Below, piece after piece: positions 1-8,779 of a stretch of DNA of 64,000 bases (position 1 is the stretch's first letter; the number at the start of each line of letters is the position of its first letter). The notes under the pieces were generated by a model that was not told the DNA's origin, ran no database searches, and saw nothing but the letters and a program-made list of their open reading frames with translations. The translations under genes and the position numbers were made by a program. Location of the stretch: contig MSXR01000011.1 in the NCBI GenBank assembly GCA_002083655.1, forward strand, positions 62,001-126,000. The letters run 5' to 3'. This DNA is from Proteobacteria bacterium ST_bin14. GTDB taxonomy: Bacteria; Pseudomonadota; Alphaproteobacteria; Sphingomonadales; Sphingomonadaceae.

Positions 1-690
1 GACCGGGACCGGGCACGGGCGGCGGCATCAATCCGTGGCGAGCAGGACGATCCCATGCTTGCAGCGGCACGGGCGGGCGCTGCGGCGCACGGCATTTGGG
101 TGCATCTGGGCTCCATCGCGCTGCACGGGGACGACGGCAAATTCGCCAACCGAGCCTTTGTGATTGATTCAACCGGCGCAATCCGTGCCCGGTATGACAA
201 GCTTCATCTCTTCGATGTCGACTTGCCCACCGGCGAAAGCTGGCGCGAATCGGCAGCGTACACGGCGGGTGAGGGGGCGGTTGTCGTCAACACGCCCCTT
301 GGCGTCATTGGCCTGTCAATCTGCTACGATCTGCGCTTTGCCGATCTTTACCGCGCGCTCAGCAATGCAGGGGCAACTGTGCTGACCGTGCCAGCCGCCT
401 TCACCCGCCCCACCGGGCAGGCGCATTGGCACATCCTGCTGCGCGCACGCGCAATTGAGGCGGGGGCATTTCTGATCGCCGCTGCCCAAACCGGCGAGCA
501 TGAAGATGGCCGTGCAACCTATGGCCATTCGCTGGTGATCGATCCCTGGGGCGATGTGCTGCTCGACATGGGCGAGGCACCGGGCATTGGCTTTGCTGAC
601 ATCGATCCGGCCCGTGTTGACGATGTGCGCTCGCGTGTGCCGGTAATCGCGCACCGCCGGGCGATTCCTGAGGTGGCGGTAATCGCATGA
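1..690 (+). CDS. Carbon-nitrogen hydrolase, nitrilase superfamily (5' end outside window)
   Basis: The frame is open from the first base of the window, so this is the C-terminal 229 codons of a longer gene; the first ATG inside, at 55, is probably internal. Two of the three catalytic residues of the nitrilase superfamily are visible: the Lys in YDKLHLFDVD and the Cys in SICYDLRF. The catalytic Glu would lie upstream of the window. Such enzymes hydrolyse amide or nitrile C-N bonds; the short Nit-type members include deaminated-glutathione and omega-amidases, but the substrate cannot be read here. The stop overlaps the next start (ATGA). In many alphaproteobacteria a Nit-like gene precedes a DUF1178 gene, as it does here. 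Confidence 0.88.
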   Translation, partial: DRDRARAAASIRGEQDDPMLAAARAGAAAHGIWVHLGSIALHGDDGKFANRAFVIDSTGAIRARYDKLHLFDVDLPTGESWRESAAYTAGEGAVVVNTPLGVIGLSICYDLRFADLYRALSNAGATVLTVPAAFTRPTGQAHWHILLRARAIEAGAFLIAAAQTGEHEDGRATYGHSLVIDPWGDVLLDMGEAPGIGFADIDPARVDDVRSRVPVIAHRRAIPEVAVIA

Positions 691-1115
691 TCGTATTCGA
701 TCTGCGCTGCGGCCACGGCCATGTGTTTGAGGCATGGTTTGCGTCGTCATCAGCCTATGAGGATCAACGCGCGCGCTCGCTGGTGATATGCCCGGTGTGC
801 GATGATTCGAGCATCGACAAGGCAGTGATGGCACCCAATATTGCCGCCAAGGGCAACCGCATGCCTGCCGCTGACAAGGGCGCACAACAATCCGCGCTGT
901 CAAGAATGGCAGAGGCGCAAGCCAAGTTGCTCGAAAACTCAGAATGGGTGGGGCGCTCGTTTCCTGATCGTGCCCGGTCGATGCATCTGGGCGAAGAACC
1001 CGCAGCCCTGATCCACGGCGAGTCCAGCCCAGCCGAAGCCGCCGAACTGGCAGAGGAAGGCGTACCACTAATGCCGCTGCCGTTCAGGGTAGTGCCACCG
1101 TCTGCGCGCAACTAA
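687..1115 (+). CDS. DUF1178 family protein
   Basis: A 142-residue cytosolic protein with the DUF1178 look: the N-terminus MIVFDLRCGHGHVFEAWF is followed by a short Cys-containing motif (CPVCDD, about residues 32-37) and the segment NIAAKG. The paired Cys and His suggest a small zinc-ribbon-like fold. The function is unknown. It starts inside the stop codon of the nitrilase gene (4-base ATGA overlap), so the two are likely translated together. This is an ordinary length for the family and nothing odd is seen in it. Confidence 0.85.
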   Translation: MIVFDLRCGHGHVFEAWFASSSAYEDQRARSLVICPVCDDSSIDKAVMAPNIAAKGNRMPAADKGAQQSALSRMAEAQAKLLENSEWVGRSFPDRARSMHLGEEPAALIHGESSPAEAAELAEEGVPLMPLPFRVVPPSARN

Positions 1116-1202
1116 TCCGTTACGCCGATTTGCCCAACTCATTCCTCAGTGATCGCTGCATCGTTGACCGGAATCGCGGCATTCACTAGGCCAACCGTGC
1201 GT

Positions 1203-1279
1203 GCCCCCGTAGCTCAGCAGGATAGAGCGACGGTTTCCTAAACCGCAGGCCGGTGGTTCGATTCCACTCGGGGGCACCA
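1203..1279 (+). tRNA. tRNA-Arg (anticodon CCT)
   Basis: The cloverleaf can be folded by hand. The acceptor arm gcccccg (1203-1209) pairs with cgggggc (1269-1275), followed by discriminator A and an encoded CCA (1277-1279). The anticodon loop reads ttCCTaa, giving anticodon CCT for the AGG codon. The T arm contains the usual ggttcgattcc. The first anticodon-stem pair is an A-C mismatch. No integrase or duplicated 3' end was seen nearby that would mark it as an integration site. Confidence 0.93.
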
Positions 1280-1444
1280 CAGCAACGGTCACGCAATAAG
1301 CGAGAATATCGTTCGCGACGTCGATTGCTAAATCCTGGAGCCGCGAAGGTAGCGATGGCGACAGTCAAACGCGGCACTTGTCGGAAAGCGATTATGGGAA
1401 CCCGCCCAATCATTGATAAAAAACCGTGTTAAATCAATGAAAAT

Positions 1445-1534
1445 TGGCGGACAGGGTGGGATTCGAACCCACGGTGAGCTTCCACCCACGGCGGTTTTCA
1501 AGACCGCTGCCTTAAACCACTCGGCCACCTGTCC
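1445..1534 (-). tRNA. tRNA-Ser (anticodon TGA)
   Basis: On the minus strand the acceptor arm GGACAGG pairs with CCTGTCC, with discriminator G and an encoded CCA at 1447-1445. The anticodon loop ctTGAaa sits in the stem GCGGT/ACCGC, reading UCN serine codons. A long variable arm (about 1470-1490), typical of class II tRNAs, is present, as is the GGTTCGAATCC T-loop. It is transcribed towards the tRNA-Arg gene, about 165 bases away; the spacer holds nothing recognisable. Confidence 0.95.
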
Positions 1535-1667
1535 CCATGCGCAAAGCCGGGCGTTTCGCCTAGCTTGAGTGCGGGAAGGGCTGCGCCTTACGCTGTGTCC
1601 CATCTTTTGTGCAATAGCGGTGTCGCGGGGGGTTCATGTCGTGCGGGTGGTGTGGCACATCAGTAAG

Positions 1668-2714
1668 ATGATTGGCATCAAGGTTTTTCTCCGTCGAATC
1701 GCGGCCCCGATCGCCATCGTGCTCGCCGGGCTGGCGCTGGGCAGCAATGCGGCGGCGCAGGATGAAGATGGATTCCAAGCCTATCTGCAAACTTTGGCTG
1801 CAGAGGCGGAGGCGCGCGGTGTTACGCGGGCGACGATTGATGCGGTGGTGCCCACGCTTACCTTCCAATCGCGGGTTGTTGAACTCGATCGTGCGCAGCC
1901 GGGGGCCATCGCCAATGCGCCTGTGCCTGATTTTGCACCTTATAAAGAACGTCACGTTGACGCATCACGGATCAACCGGGGACGGGTCGCTTATCAGTCA
2001 TTACGGCCACGTTTGTCGGCAATTGAGCGGGAAACGGGCGTTCCTGAGTCGATTATGGTCGCGATTTGGGGGCATGAAACCAATTATGGCGCGGTTACGG
2101 GCAATTTTGACCTTCCGCGCGCGCTGGCCTCGCTTGCTTATGACGGGCGGCGGCGTGAGCTGTTTTCGGCGGAGTTTATCGCAACGTTGCAGATGATGGA
2201 CCGCGGCGTGCCGCGCGGGCAGTTGAAGGGAAGCTGGGCGGGGGCGACCGGCAATCCGCAATTTCTGCCATCGGTTTATATCCGGCTGGCGCGGGACGGT
2301 GACGGGGATGGCCGCGCCGATATCTGGACAAATGAAGCTGATACCCTGGCATCCATCGCCAATTATTTCGTCAATGCCGGTTGGCGGGCTGGTCAGCCCT
2401 GGGGGTTGGCCGTCGCGGTGCCCGCCACGCTTGACCGCGAGGCGATTCGCAACCGCACGAAAGCGCCACGCTGTGCCCGCGTGTTCGAACGGCATAGCGG
2501 CTGGAAATCAATGGCTGAATGGCGCGCGCTTGGCATGGTGCCGCTCGACAAGGTTTGGCCGGATGATCAGGTGCAGGCAACGTTGCTTGAACCTGATGGG
2601 CCGGGCAAGACAGGCTATCTGTTGACGAGCAATTACCGGGTGATCCTTGATTATAACTGCTCCAATTTTTACGCGCTCTCGGTGGGATTGTTGTCGGATG
2701 CCGTTGAACGCTGA
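1668..2714 (+). CDS. Lytic murein transglycosylase, MltB/SLT_2 type
   Basis: A 348-residue exported enzyme that would cleave peptidoglycan glycan strands to give 1,6-anhydro-muropeptides in the periplasm. The start at 1668 gives a clear signal peptide (MIGIKVFLRR, then a hydrophobic run ending in ANAAAQ-like small residues); an upstream in-frame start at 1569 would only add a non-signal extension across the tRNA leader. The family catalytic Glu is in IWGHETNYG (about residue 150), followed by GNFDLPRALASLAYDGRR and the GSWAGATGNPQFLPS block. The C-terminus carries KTGYLLTSNYRVILDYNCSNFYALSVG, usual for this family. It overlaps the RlpA-like gene by 17 bases. Confidence 0.9.
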   Translation: MIGIKVFLRRIAAPIAIVLAGLALGSNAAAQDEDGFQAYLQTLAAEAEARGVTRATIDAVVPTLTFQSRVVELDRAQPGAIANAPVPDFAPYKERHVDASRINRGRVAYQSLRPRLSAIERETGVPESIMVAIWGHETNYGAVTGNFDLPRALASLAYDGRRRELFSAEFIATLQMMDRGVPRGQLKGSWAGATGNPQFLPSVYIRLARDGDGDGRADIWTNEADTLASIANYFVNAGWRAGQPWGLAVAVPATLDREAIRNRTKAPRCARVFERHSGWKSMAEWRALGMVPLDKVWPDDQVQATLLEPDGPGKTGYLLTSNYRVILDYNCSNFYALSVGLLSDAVER

Positions 2715-3546
2715 CGCAAAGCCTTTGCGGCGGGTAGCAGCGCTGCTGCTCGCTGCCTGTTTCGGCCTGCCGGGCGCATCAATCGCTGCGGCTCCTCCAC
2801 TGGCGAATGCAGCGCAGACAATGGCTGGTGATGACCTGCCGCCCCCGCCAACGCCGCCGCGCTATGATATGGTTGGCTATGCCGCCGTGTTAAGCGCTGA
2901 TTCTGGCCCGGCACCGGCGATTAGCGCCACCCATGCCAGCCTGCCGGTTGGTAGTTTTATCGAATTGACCGCGCTTGACAATGGCAAGACCATCATCGTC
3001 ATCATTGCAGATGGCTTGCGGCCGCGTGATGGCTGGTTGTTGAACCTGTCCGCTGGCGCGGCGCAACTGCTGGGGAGCAATGGCGGCGGCGCGATAGGCG
3101 TGCGGGCGCGACGGCTCGACCCGCCGGGGATCGATCAGGCTTCACTGCGCAACGGACGAGCGGCGACGGAGCGCATTGACGCACCGCCAGTCCTGCTACG
3201 TGCGCTGCGGAAAAAACTGCCGGCGCCACCATCGACGGCAAATGTCTCAAATCCCAGGCCGCGGCCTACACGGGCGGCTGCGGGTGCGGCATATCCGGTG
3301 CCCGGACGGACGACGGTAGCCCCGCCACCGTCAACAACGCGACCGGGCACCTATGTGCAGATCGCAGCTTTATCGTCGGCAGAACGGGCAACCGCGCTTG
3401 CGCAAAGCCTGGGCGGCAGCGTTTTGGCGAGCGGCGGGATTTACCGCGTGCGAATCGGCCCCTATGCGGATCCGGCAAGCGCCGAACGCGCCCGCGCTGA
3501 CATTGCCCAACGCGGCTATGGCGACGCCCGCATCGTTCGAGACTAA
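2698..3546 (+). CDS. RlpA-like double-psi beta-barrel protein with SPOR domain, probably non-catalytic
   Basis: A 282-residue secreted protein. After a signal peptide (about residues 1-30) comes an RlpA-like double-psi beta-barrel domain (about 55-145), recognisable from SATHASLPVGSFIELTALDNG and the later LNLSAGAAQLLG. A Pro-rich linker and a C-terminal SPOR domain (about 210-282, YVQIAALSSAERATALAQSL ... YRVRIGPYADP) follow. SPOR domains bind septal peptidoglycan lacking stem peptides. Where active RlpA enzymes have NDRGPF and an Asp before the LS, this protein has ADGLRP and Asn, so lytic activity is doubtful. It sits between a transglycosylase and a DD-carboxypeptidase, consistent with a wall-remodelling role. 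Confidence 0.8.
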   Translation: MPLNADAKPLRRVAALLLAACFGLPGASIAAAPPLANAAQTMAGDDLPPPPTPPRYDMVGYAAVLSADSGPAPAISATHASLPVGSFIELTALDNGKTIIVIIADGLRPRDGWLLNLSAGAAQLLGSNGGGAIGVRARRLDPPGIDQASLRNGRAATERIDAPPVLLRALRKKLPAPPSTANVSNPRPRPTRAAAGAAYPVPGRTTVAPPPSTTRPGTYVQIAALSSAERATALAQSLGGSVLASGGIYRVRIGPYADPASAERARADIAQRGYGDARIVRD

Positions 3547-3591
3547 ACGACGCGCCAGACCCCCGGCCACCAGATGGAAAATAGCGTTCCC

Positions 3592-4764
3592 ATGAAGAAA
3601 ACCGCCTTTGCACTGCTGCTTGCGACTTCGATTTTTGTGGCACCTGCCCAAGCAAGCAAGCCGCCCTTTAATACGCCTGCGCCCGTTGCGTTCATGCAGG
3701 ATTTGTCGAGTGGCGCGGTGCTCTATGCCAAGGATGCTGACCGGCGGATGCCGCCTGCGTCGATGGCCAAGATCATGACCGTTTATGTCGCGTTCGACAT
3801 GATCAGCCGGGGCGAACTGAAGCTGGACCAGACCTTCACCGTGCGCCCAGAAACGTGGAAACGGTGGCACGGCCCGGCGGCAGGATCGACGATGTTCCTG
3901 TCGGTGAATGAAAATGTCAGCGTCGCCAACCTGCTGTACGGCATCATTACGCTATCGGGGAACGACGCGTGTGTTGTCTTGGCCGAAGGGATTTCAGGAA
4001 CTGAGGAAGCCTTTGCCAGCCGCATGAACGAACAGGCCAAGAAGCTTGGCCTGCGCAACAGCCATTTCGGTAACTCCAATGGCTGGCCCGATGGTGGCAT
4101 AACCTATGTCACCGCGCGCGATTTATCGGCCCTGGCGACCGCGACGATCCAGAAATTCCCGAAACTCTATAAGGAGTTCTACTCCAAACCCAATTTTACC
4201 TGGGGTAAAACAATGAGTTCGGGTCAGGCAATCACCCAGGCAAATCGCGATCCGATTTTGGGGCGTGTCGCCGGGGCAGATGGATTGAAGACCGGGCATA
4301 CCGATGAAGCAGGATACGGCTTTACCGGGTCAGCTGAACAAAATGGTCGCCGGTTGGTGATGGTGGTCGCCGGGCTGACCAGTTTTAATCAGCGGATCGA
4401 GGAATCGGTGCGGTTCATGGACTGGGGCTTTCGCGCCTGGCAGGCCAAGCCAATCGTGAAGGCGGGCCGCAAGGTTGAGAGCGCCGAGGTTCAGGGGGGA
4501 GCATCGAGCCGCGTCAATCTGGTCGCGCCGCGTGATCTGACGGCGACACTGCCGGGCGGCGCAGTGCCCGATCTGCAATTGCGGGTCGTGTATCAAGGGC
4601 CGATCAAGGCCCCCATCAAAAAGGGCCAGCACATCGCCGATTTGGTGGTGATGTCGCCCGATATGGCCCCACAATCGCTACCGCTTGTTGCCGAAAATGA
4701 TGTCGCCGAAGCTGGCTTTTTCGGGCGCGCCTGGGCCGGGTTCCTGTCGCTGTTCGGCATGTGA
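3592..4764 (+). CDS. D-alanyl-D-alanine carboxypeptidase, PBP5/DacC family
   Basis: A 390-residue periplasmic serine peptidase (S11) that trims the terminal D-Ala from peptidoglycan stem peptides. All three penicillin-binding motifs are present: SxxK in PPASMAKIMT, SxN in TLSGNDAC, and KTG in LKTGHTDEAGYG. The start at 3592 gives a textbook signal peptide (MKKTAFALLLATS...AQA); the ATG at 3574 would add six residues in front of it. A C-terminal beta-rich domain and a final amphipathic segment (FFGRAWAGFLSLFGM) fit membrane anchoring as in PBP5. The stop overlaps the tmk start (GTGA). Confidence 0.93.
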   Translation: MKKTAFALLLATSIFVAPAQASKPPFNTPAPVAFMQDLSSGAVLYAKDADRRMPPASMAKIMTVYVAFDMISRGELKLDQTFTVRPETWKRWHGPAAGSTMFLSVNENVSVANLLYGIITLSGNDACVVLAEGISGTEEAFASRMNEQAKKLGLRNSHFGNSNGWPDGGITYVTARDLSALATATIQKFPKLYKEFYSKPNFTWGKTMSSGQAITQANRDPILGRVAGADGLKTGHTDEAGYGFTGSAEQNGRRLVMVVAGLTSFNQRIEESVRFMDWGFRAWQAKPIVKAGRKVESAEVQGGASSRVNLVAPRDLTATLPGGAVPDLQLRVVYQGPIKAPIKKGQHIADLVVMSPDMAPQSLPLVAENDVAEAGFFGRAWAGFLSLFGM

Positions 4765-5402
4765 ACGCGGATACGTCCATCGGTAAGTTCATTTCGCTGG
4801 AGGGCGGCGAAGGAGCCGGCAAATCTACGCAGGTTGCCCGGCTGGCGGCGGTGCTGGCTGATCGCGGTATTCAAACGCTGGTGACGCGCGAACCCGGCGG
4901 CACCGAAGGGGCAGAGGCGATCCGCAGCCTCCTAATGCAGGGCGACGTCAAGCGCTGGTCCGCGCATGTTGAGACGCTGTTGTTCGCCGCTGCCCGTGCC
5001 GACCATGTCGAAAAACGGATCAGGCCCGCACTTGGCGCGGGGCATTGGGTGATTTGCGACCGATATATCGATAGTACGCGGGCATATCAGGGGGTTGCGG
5101 GCGGCATTGACGATGCCGCGGTGCTGGCGATCCACGGCTTCGGCGCGCGCGGATTGCTGCCAGATCGCACACTGATACTGGAAGTGCCAGTGGATGAGGG
5201 CCGCGCACGCGCCGCCAGTCGTGACGGCGCCGCCGCTGATCGGTTTGCCGCACGGGGTGATGATTTCCACGCCAATGTCGCGGCTGCGTTTCGCCGGATT
5301 GCGCAACAAGAACCTGACCGGTGCCGCCTGGTTGATGCTGGCGTCAGCCCCGATGCGGTAACCACGGCGATCCTGAACCAGCTCGCCGATTTGCTGCCAT
5401 GA
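4761..5402 (+). CDS. tmk: Thymidylate kinase
   Basis: A 213-residue cytosolic enzyme that phosphorylates dTMP to dTDP. The P-loop is EGGEGAGKSTQ (residues about 15-25), followed by the REPGGT motif and the DRYIDST motif that binds the substrate and lid. It starts with GTG, overlapping the carboxypeptidase stop by four bases, and overlaps holB by four bases. The tmk-holB pairing is widely conserved in bacteria. Length is normal for the family. Confidence 0.96.
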   Translation: MNADTSIGKFISLEGGEGAGKSTQVARLAAVLADRGIQTLVTREPGGTEGAEAIRSLLMQGDVKRWSAHVETLLFAAARADHVEKRIRPALGAGHWVICDRYIDSTRAYQGVAGGIDDAAVLAIHGFGARGLLPDRTLILEVPVDEGRARAASRDGAAADRFAARGDDFHANVAAAFRRIAQQEPDRCRLVDAGVSPDAVTTAILNQLADLLP

Positions 5403-6397
5403 TCCAGCAATTGGGGGCGTTACCAGCGGGCAACGCTGATGCCCATGCCGCATTGCGCGCAGCAATGACTGGGGAGGCGCTGCATCACGCATGGCTGTTC
5501 ACCGGGCCGCAGGGCGTGGGCAAGGCAAGTTTTGCGCGGATTGCAGCGATGCGGATGCTGGCAGAGGCTGCCAACCCCGGTACGCTGCCCACCGGATTTG
5601 ATGTCCCCGAGGATAACCGCACGCGCGCGCTGATCAACGCGGGTTCGCACCCCGATTACCGCGAGCTGACCCGCCTGCCCAAGGACGCCGACAAGCCCGA
5701 GCAGGACCTTGCTAGGTCGATCACGATTGCGCAGGTTCGCGCCTTGCAACCCATGTTTGCGACCACTCCGTCAATGTCGCCGCGCCGGGTGGTGTTAATC
5801 GATTCGGTCGACGATCTGGAGCGGCCGGGCGCATCGAACGCGCTGCTCAAAAATCTGGAGGAGCCGCCTGCGGGCACGATCTTCATCCTGATCAGCCATT
5901 CGCCGGGCCGGCTGCTGCCCACCATCCGATCGCGCTGCCGCCGGTTGCGATTTGATCCGCTGGATGATGCGATGATGGCGCAGGTGCTGCGCGCTCAATT
6001 GCCTGAGGCGAGCGGGGACGAAATCGATGCCCTGGTCCGCGCGGGCGACGGATCGCCGGGGCGAGCGCTGGGCTATGCGGGGCTGGATATGGCCGCGCTG
6101 GACCGTGCCATGGCGGCAATTGCAGGTGATGGTGATAGGGCCAATGCCCAGCGCAGTAAGCTTTCCAAGGCATTGGCGTTGAAGGCCGCGCAGCCGCGAT
6201 ATGAGGCATTTCTTGATCGGGTGCCAAGCTTCATCGCCGAGGCAAGTGCCGATCGCACCGGCGACGCCCTGAAAACCGCGCTTGATGCCTATGATGCAGC
6301 CCGTGCCTTGGCAATCAGCGCGCGGGCGCTATCGCTGGATCAACAGGCGACGGCATATGAGATGGCGGGGCTGGTGGCAAAACTGGCGGCACGTTAG
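5399..6397 (+). CDS. holB: DNA polymerase III subunit delta'
   Basis: A 332-residue AAA+ clamp-loader subunit. The N-terminal domain holds a Walker A-like TGPQGVGKASFARI and, further on, the segments VVLIDSVDDL and NALLKNLEEPPAGTIFILIS, typical of delta'/DnaX proteins; the SRC motif is in TIRSRCRRLRF. Delta' works with delta and gamma/tau to load the sliding clamp. Its start lies in the tmk stop region (ATGA). A 37-base gap separates it from metG. Confidence 0.95.
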   Translation: MIQQLGALPAGNADAHAALRAAMTGEALHHAWLFTGPQGVGKASFARIAAMRMLAEAANPGTLPTGFDVPEDNRTRALINAGSHPDYRELTRLPKDADKPEQDLARSITIAQVRALQPMFATTPSMSPRRVVLIDSVDDLERPGASNALLKNLEEPPAGTIFILISHSPGRLLPTIRSRCRRLRFDPLDDAMMAQVLRAQLPEASGDEIDALVRAGDGSPGRALGYAGLDMAALDRAMAAIAGDGDRANAQRSKLSKALALKAAQPRYEAFLDRVPSFIAEASADRTGDALKTALDAYDAARALAISARALSLDQQATAYEMAGLVAKLAAR

Positions 6398-6434
6398 GCT
6401 TCAATTGGGCGCAATCATGCTCTAGGGAACGCGC

Positions 6435-8003
6435 ATGGCCGAACCCTATTACATCACCACCGCGATCAATTACCCCAATGGGCGGCCGCATATCGGCCAT
6501 GCCTATGAAGCGATTGCCGCAGATACCATTGCGCGCGCGCACCGCCAGGCGGGTCGCGATGTGCGGTTCCAGACCGGTACCGACGAACACGGCCTGAAAA
6601 TGGTCCAAACCGCGCGCGACCGGGGCATGGAAACGCGGGCGCTGGCGACCGAAATGTCAGGCTATTTCCGTGAAATGGCCGATACGTTGAACATCAGTTA
6701 TGATCGCTTTATCCGCACCACCGATACCGATCATTATGCTGCCAGCCAAGCGTTGTGGCAGAAAATGGCCGATGCGGGCGACCTGTACCTGGACCGATAT
6801 GAAGGCTGGTATTCGGTGCGTGACGAAGCGTTTTACGACGAGAAAGAACTTGTTGAAGGGGAAGGGGGCGTCAAGCTTTCCCCGCAAGGCACGCCGGTTG
6901 ACTGGACCGCTGAGGAAACCTGGTTCTTCAAGCTGTCAAAATACCAGCAGCCGCTGCTCGATCACTATGCGGCCAATCCCGATTTCATCCAGCCCGACAG
7001 CCGCCGCAATGAATCGATGCGGTTTGTGGAAGGCGGGCTTTCCGACCTGTCGGTGTCGCGCACCAGCTTCGATTGGGGTGTGCCGGTGCCGGGCAGTCCG
7101 GGGCATGTGATGTATGTATGGGTCGATGCGCTGACCAACTATCTGACCGGGCTTGGTTATCCCGATGATGAGAACGGTGAGTTCGCGAAGCGCTGGCCCG
7201 CCGATTTGCACATGATCGGTAAGGATATCGTGCGCTTTCATGCGGTTTATTGGCCTGCGTTCCTGATGTCGGCCGGGTTGCCGCTGCCCAAGGCGGTGTT
7301 CGGGCATGGTTTCGTGCTGGCGCGTGATGGTGCCAAGATGGGCAAATCAGCGGGCAATGCGGCTGATCCGCTGGCGCTGGCACAGGCTTATGGGGTGGAC
7401 GCGCTGCGCTATTTTCTGCTGCGTGACATTAGTTTTGGGCAGGATGGCAGCTATTCACCTGAGGCGATTGTAACGCGGGCCAATGCTGATCTGGCGAATA
7501 GTTTCGGCAATCTGGCCCAGCGCACACTTTCGCAGATTTTCAAGAATTGCGATGCCTATCTGCCGGCAATCCGCGGCCATATGCCCGCCGACGCCGCGCT
7601 GTTCACGCTGGTGGACACTGTCATCCGTGAAACGATGCCGCGTGCCTATGCCGATCTGGCGCTGTCGCAGGCGACTGAGGCCTGGGTGCAGGCGGTGTTC
7701 GCGTGCAACGCCTATGTCGATGAACAGGCCCCCTGGGCGCTGCGCAAAACCGATCCTGAGCGGATGGAAACGGTGCTGGCCACGCTGTACATCTGCATCG
7801 CGCAGCTTGCAGTGGCGATCAGCCCGGTAATCCCCGGCAGTGCGGCCAAATTGCTCGACGCAATGGGAATCGCACCCGAATTGCGGACGCCCGAAGGGAT
7901 TGCGAGCCACTGGTATTCGCCGCTGGCGGAGAGCGATTTCCGGATTGACCAGCCAGTGCCGCTATTTCCCCGGCTTGAGCTGCCCGTTGAGGTTGCTGCA
8001 TGA
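6435..8003 (+). CDS. metG: Methionine--tRNA ligase
   Basis: A 522-residue class I aminoacyl-tRNA synthetase. The HIGH signature is in GRPHIGHAYEA (about residues 16-26) and the KMSKS-type loop is KMGKSAGN (about 300). No zinc-knuckle cysteines are seen in the connective peptide, and there is no C-terminal EMAP/Trbp111 domain, so this is the short form common in alphaproteobacteria. Its stop overlaps the tatD start by four bases. Confidence 0.96.
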   Translation: MAEPYYITTAINYPNGRPHIGHAYEAIAADTIARAHRQAGRDVRFQTGTDEHGLKMVQTARDRGMETRALATEMSGYFREMADTLNISYDRFIRTTDTDHYAASQALWQKMADAGDLYLDRYEGWYSVRDEAFYDEKELVEGEGGVKLSPQGTPVDWTAEETWFFKLSKYQQPLLDHYAANPDFIQPDSRRNESMRFVEGGLSDLSVSRTSFDWGVPVPGSPGHVMYVWVDALTNYLTGLGYPDDENGEFAKRWPADLHMIGKDIVRFHAVYWPAFLMSAGLPLPKAVFGHGFVLARDGAKMGKSAGNAADPLALAQAYGVDALRYFLLRDISFGQDGSYSPEAIVTRANADLANSFGNLAQRTLSQIFKNCDAYLPAIRGHMPADAALFTLVDTVIRETMPRAYADLALSQATEAWVQAVFACNAYVDEQAPWALRKTDPERMETVLATLYICIAQLAVAISPVIPGSAAKLLDAMGIAPELRTPEGIASHWYSPLAESDFRIDQPVPLFPRLELPVEVAA

Positions 8004-8779
8004 CCTTCATCGACAGCCATTGCCACTTGAATTACAAGGGCTTGGTTGAACAACAGCAGCAAGTGTTGGAACGTGCCCGGGCGGCGGGCGTGGGCACGAT
8101 GCTGACCATCTCCACCCGCGAAAGTGAATGGGACGACGTGATCGGCATTGCCGAGCGTGAGGATGATATCTGGGCGACCGTGGGCATCCACCCGCATGAG
8201 GCCGATGCCCATGCCCATATCGATACCGCCAAGCTGATCGATCGCGCGCAACACCCCCGTGTGGTTGGCATCGGCGAATCTGGCCTGGATTATTATTACG
8301 ACCATAGCGACCGCGACCAGCAGCAAACCAGCTTTCGTGCCCACATCGCCGCCGCGCGGGAAACCGGGCTGCCGATCATCGTCCATACCCGCGATGCTGA
8401 AGAGGATACCGCCGCCATTTTGCGTGATGAAATGGGGAAGGGGGCCTATCCCGGCGTCATCCACTGCTTCACCGCCAGCGACGCCTTTGCCGATATCGCG
8501 CTGGAGCTGGGCTTTTACATTTCGATCTCTGGCATTGTGACGTTCAAGAACGCAAAGGATTTGCAAGCCACCGCCGCGCGGGTGCCTATTGACCGGCTGC
8601 TGATCGAAACAGATTCGCCGTTTCTGGCGCCGGTCCCACATCGCGGCAAGACTGGCGAGCCCGCCTTTGTTGCTGATACGGCGAGATTTTTGGCGACCTT
8701 GCGCGGCGTTGACGTCATGACGCTGGCGGACGCGACCAGCGCCAATTTTCATCGGCTGTTTACCAAAGTGACGCCATGA
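8000..8779 (+). CDS. TatD family metal-dependent hydrolase/DNase
   Basis: A 259-residue TIM-barrel hydrolase. Metal ligands of the TatD family are in place: DSHCHLN near the N-terminus, GESGLDYYYD, IVHTRDAE, HCFTAS and ETDSPFLAP. Family members act as 3'-5' exonucleases in DNA repair or RNA turnover, and also on D-aminoacyl substrates; the exact role here is not known. It overlaps metG upstream and the MBL gene downstream by four bases each. The metG-tatD-MBL order is common in alphaproteobacteria. Confidence 0.93.
   Translation: MTFIDSHCHLNYKGLVEQQQQVLERARAAGVGTMLTISTRESEWDDVIGIAEREDDIWATVGIHPHEADAHAHIDTAKLIDRAQHPRVVGIGESGLDYYYDHSDRDQQQTSFRAHIAAARETGLPIIVHTRDAEEDTAAILRDEMGKGAYPGVIHCFTASDAFADIALELGFYISISGIVTFKNAKDLQATAARVPIDRLLIETDSPFLAPVPHRGKTGEPAFVADTARFLATLRGVDVMTLADATSANFHRLFTKVTP

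Noticed and set aside
1203..1534. tRNA genes as an integration site
   Set aside because: No integrase, no repeated tRNA 3' end and no shift in composition nearby.
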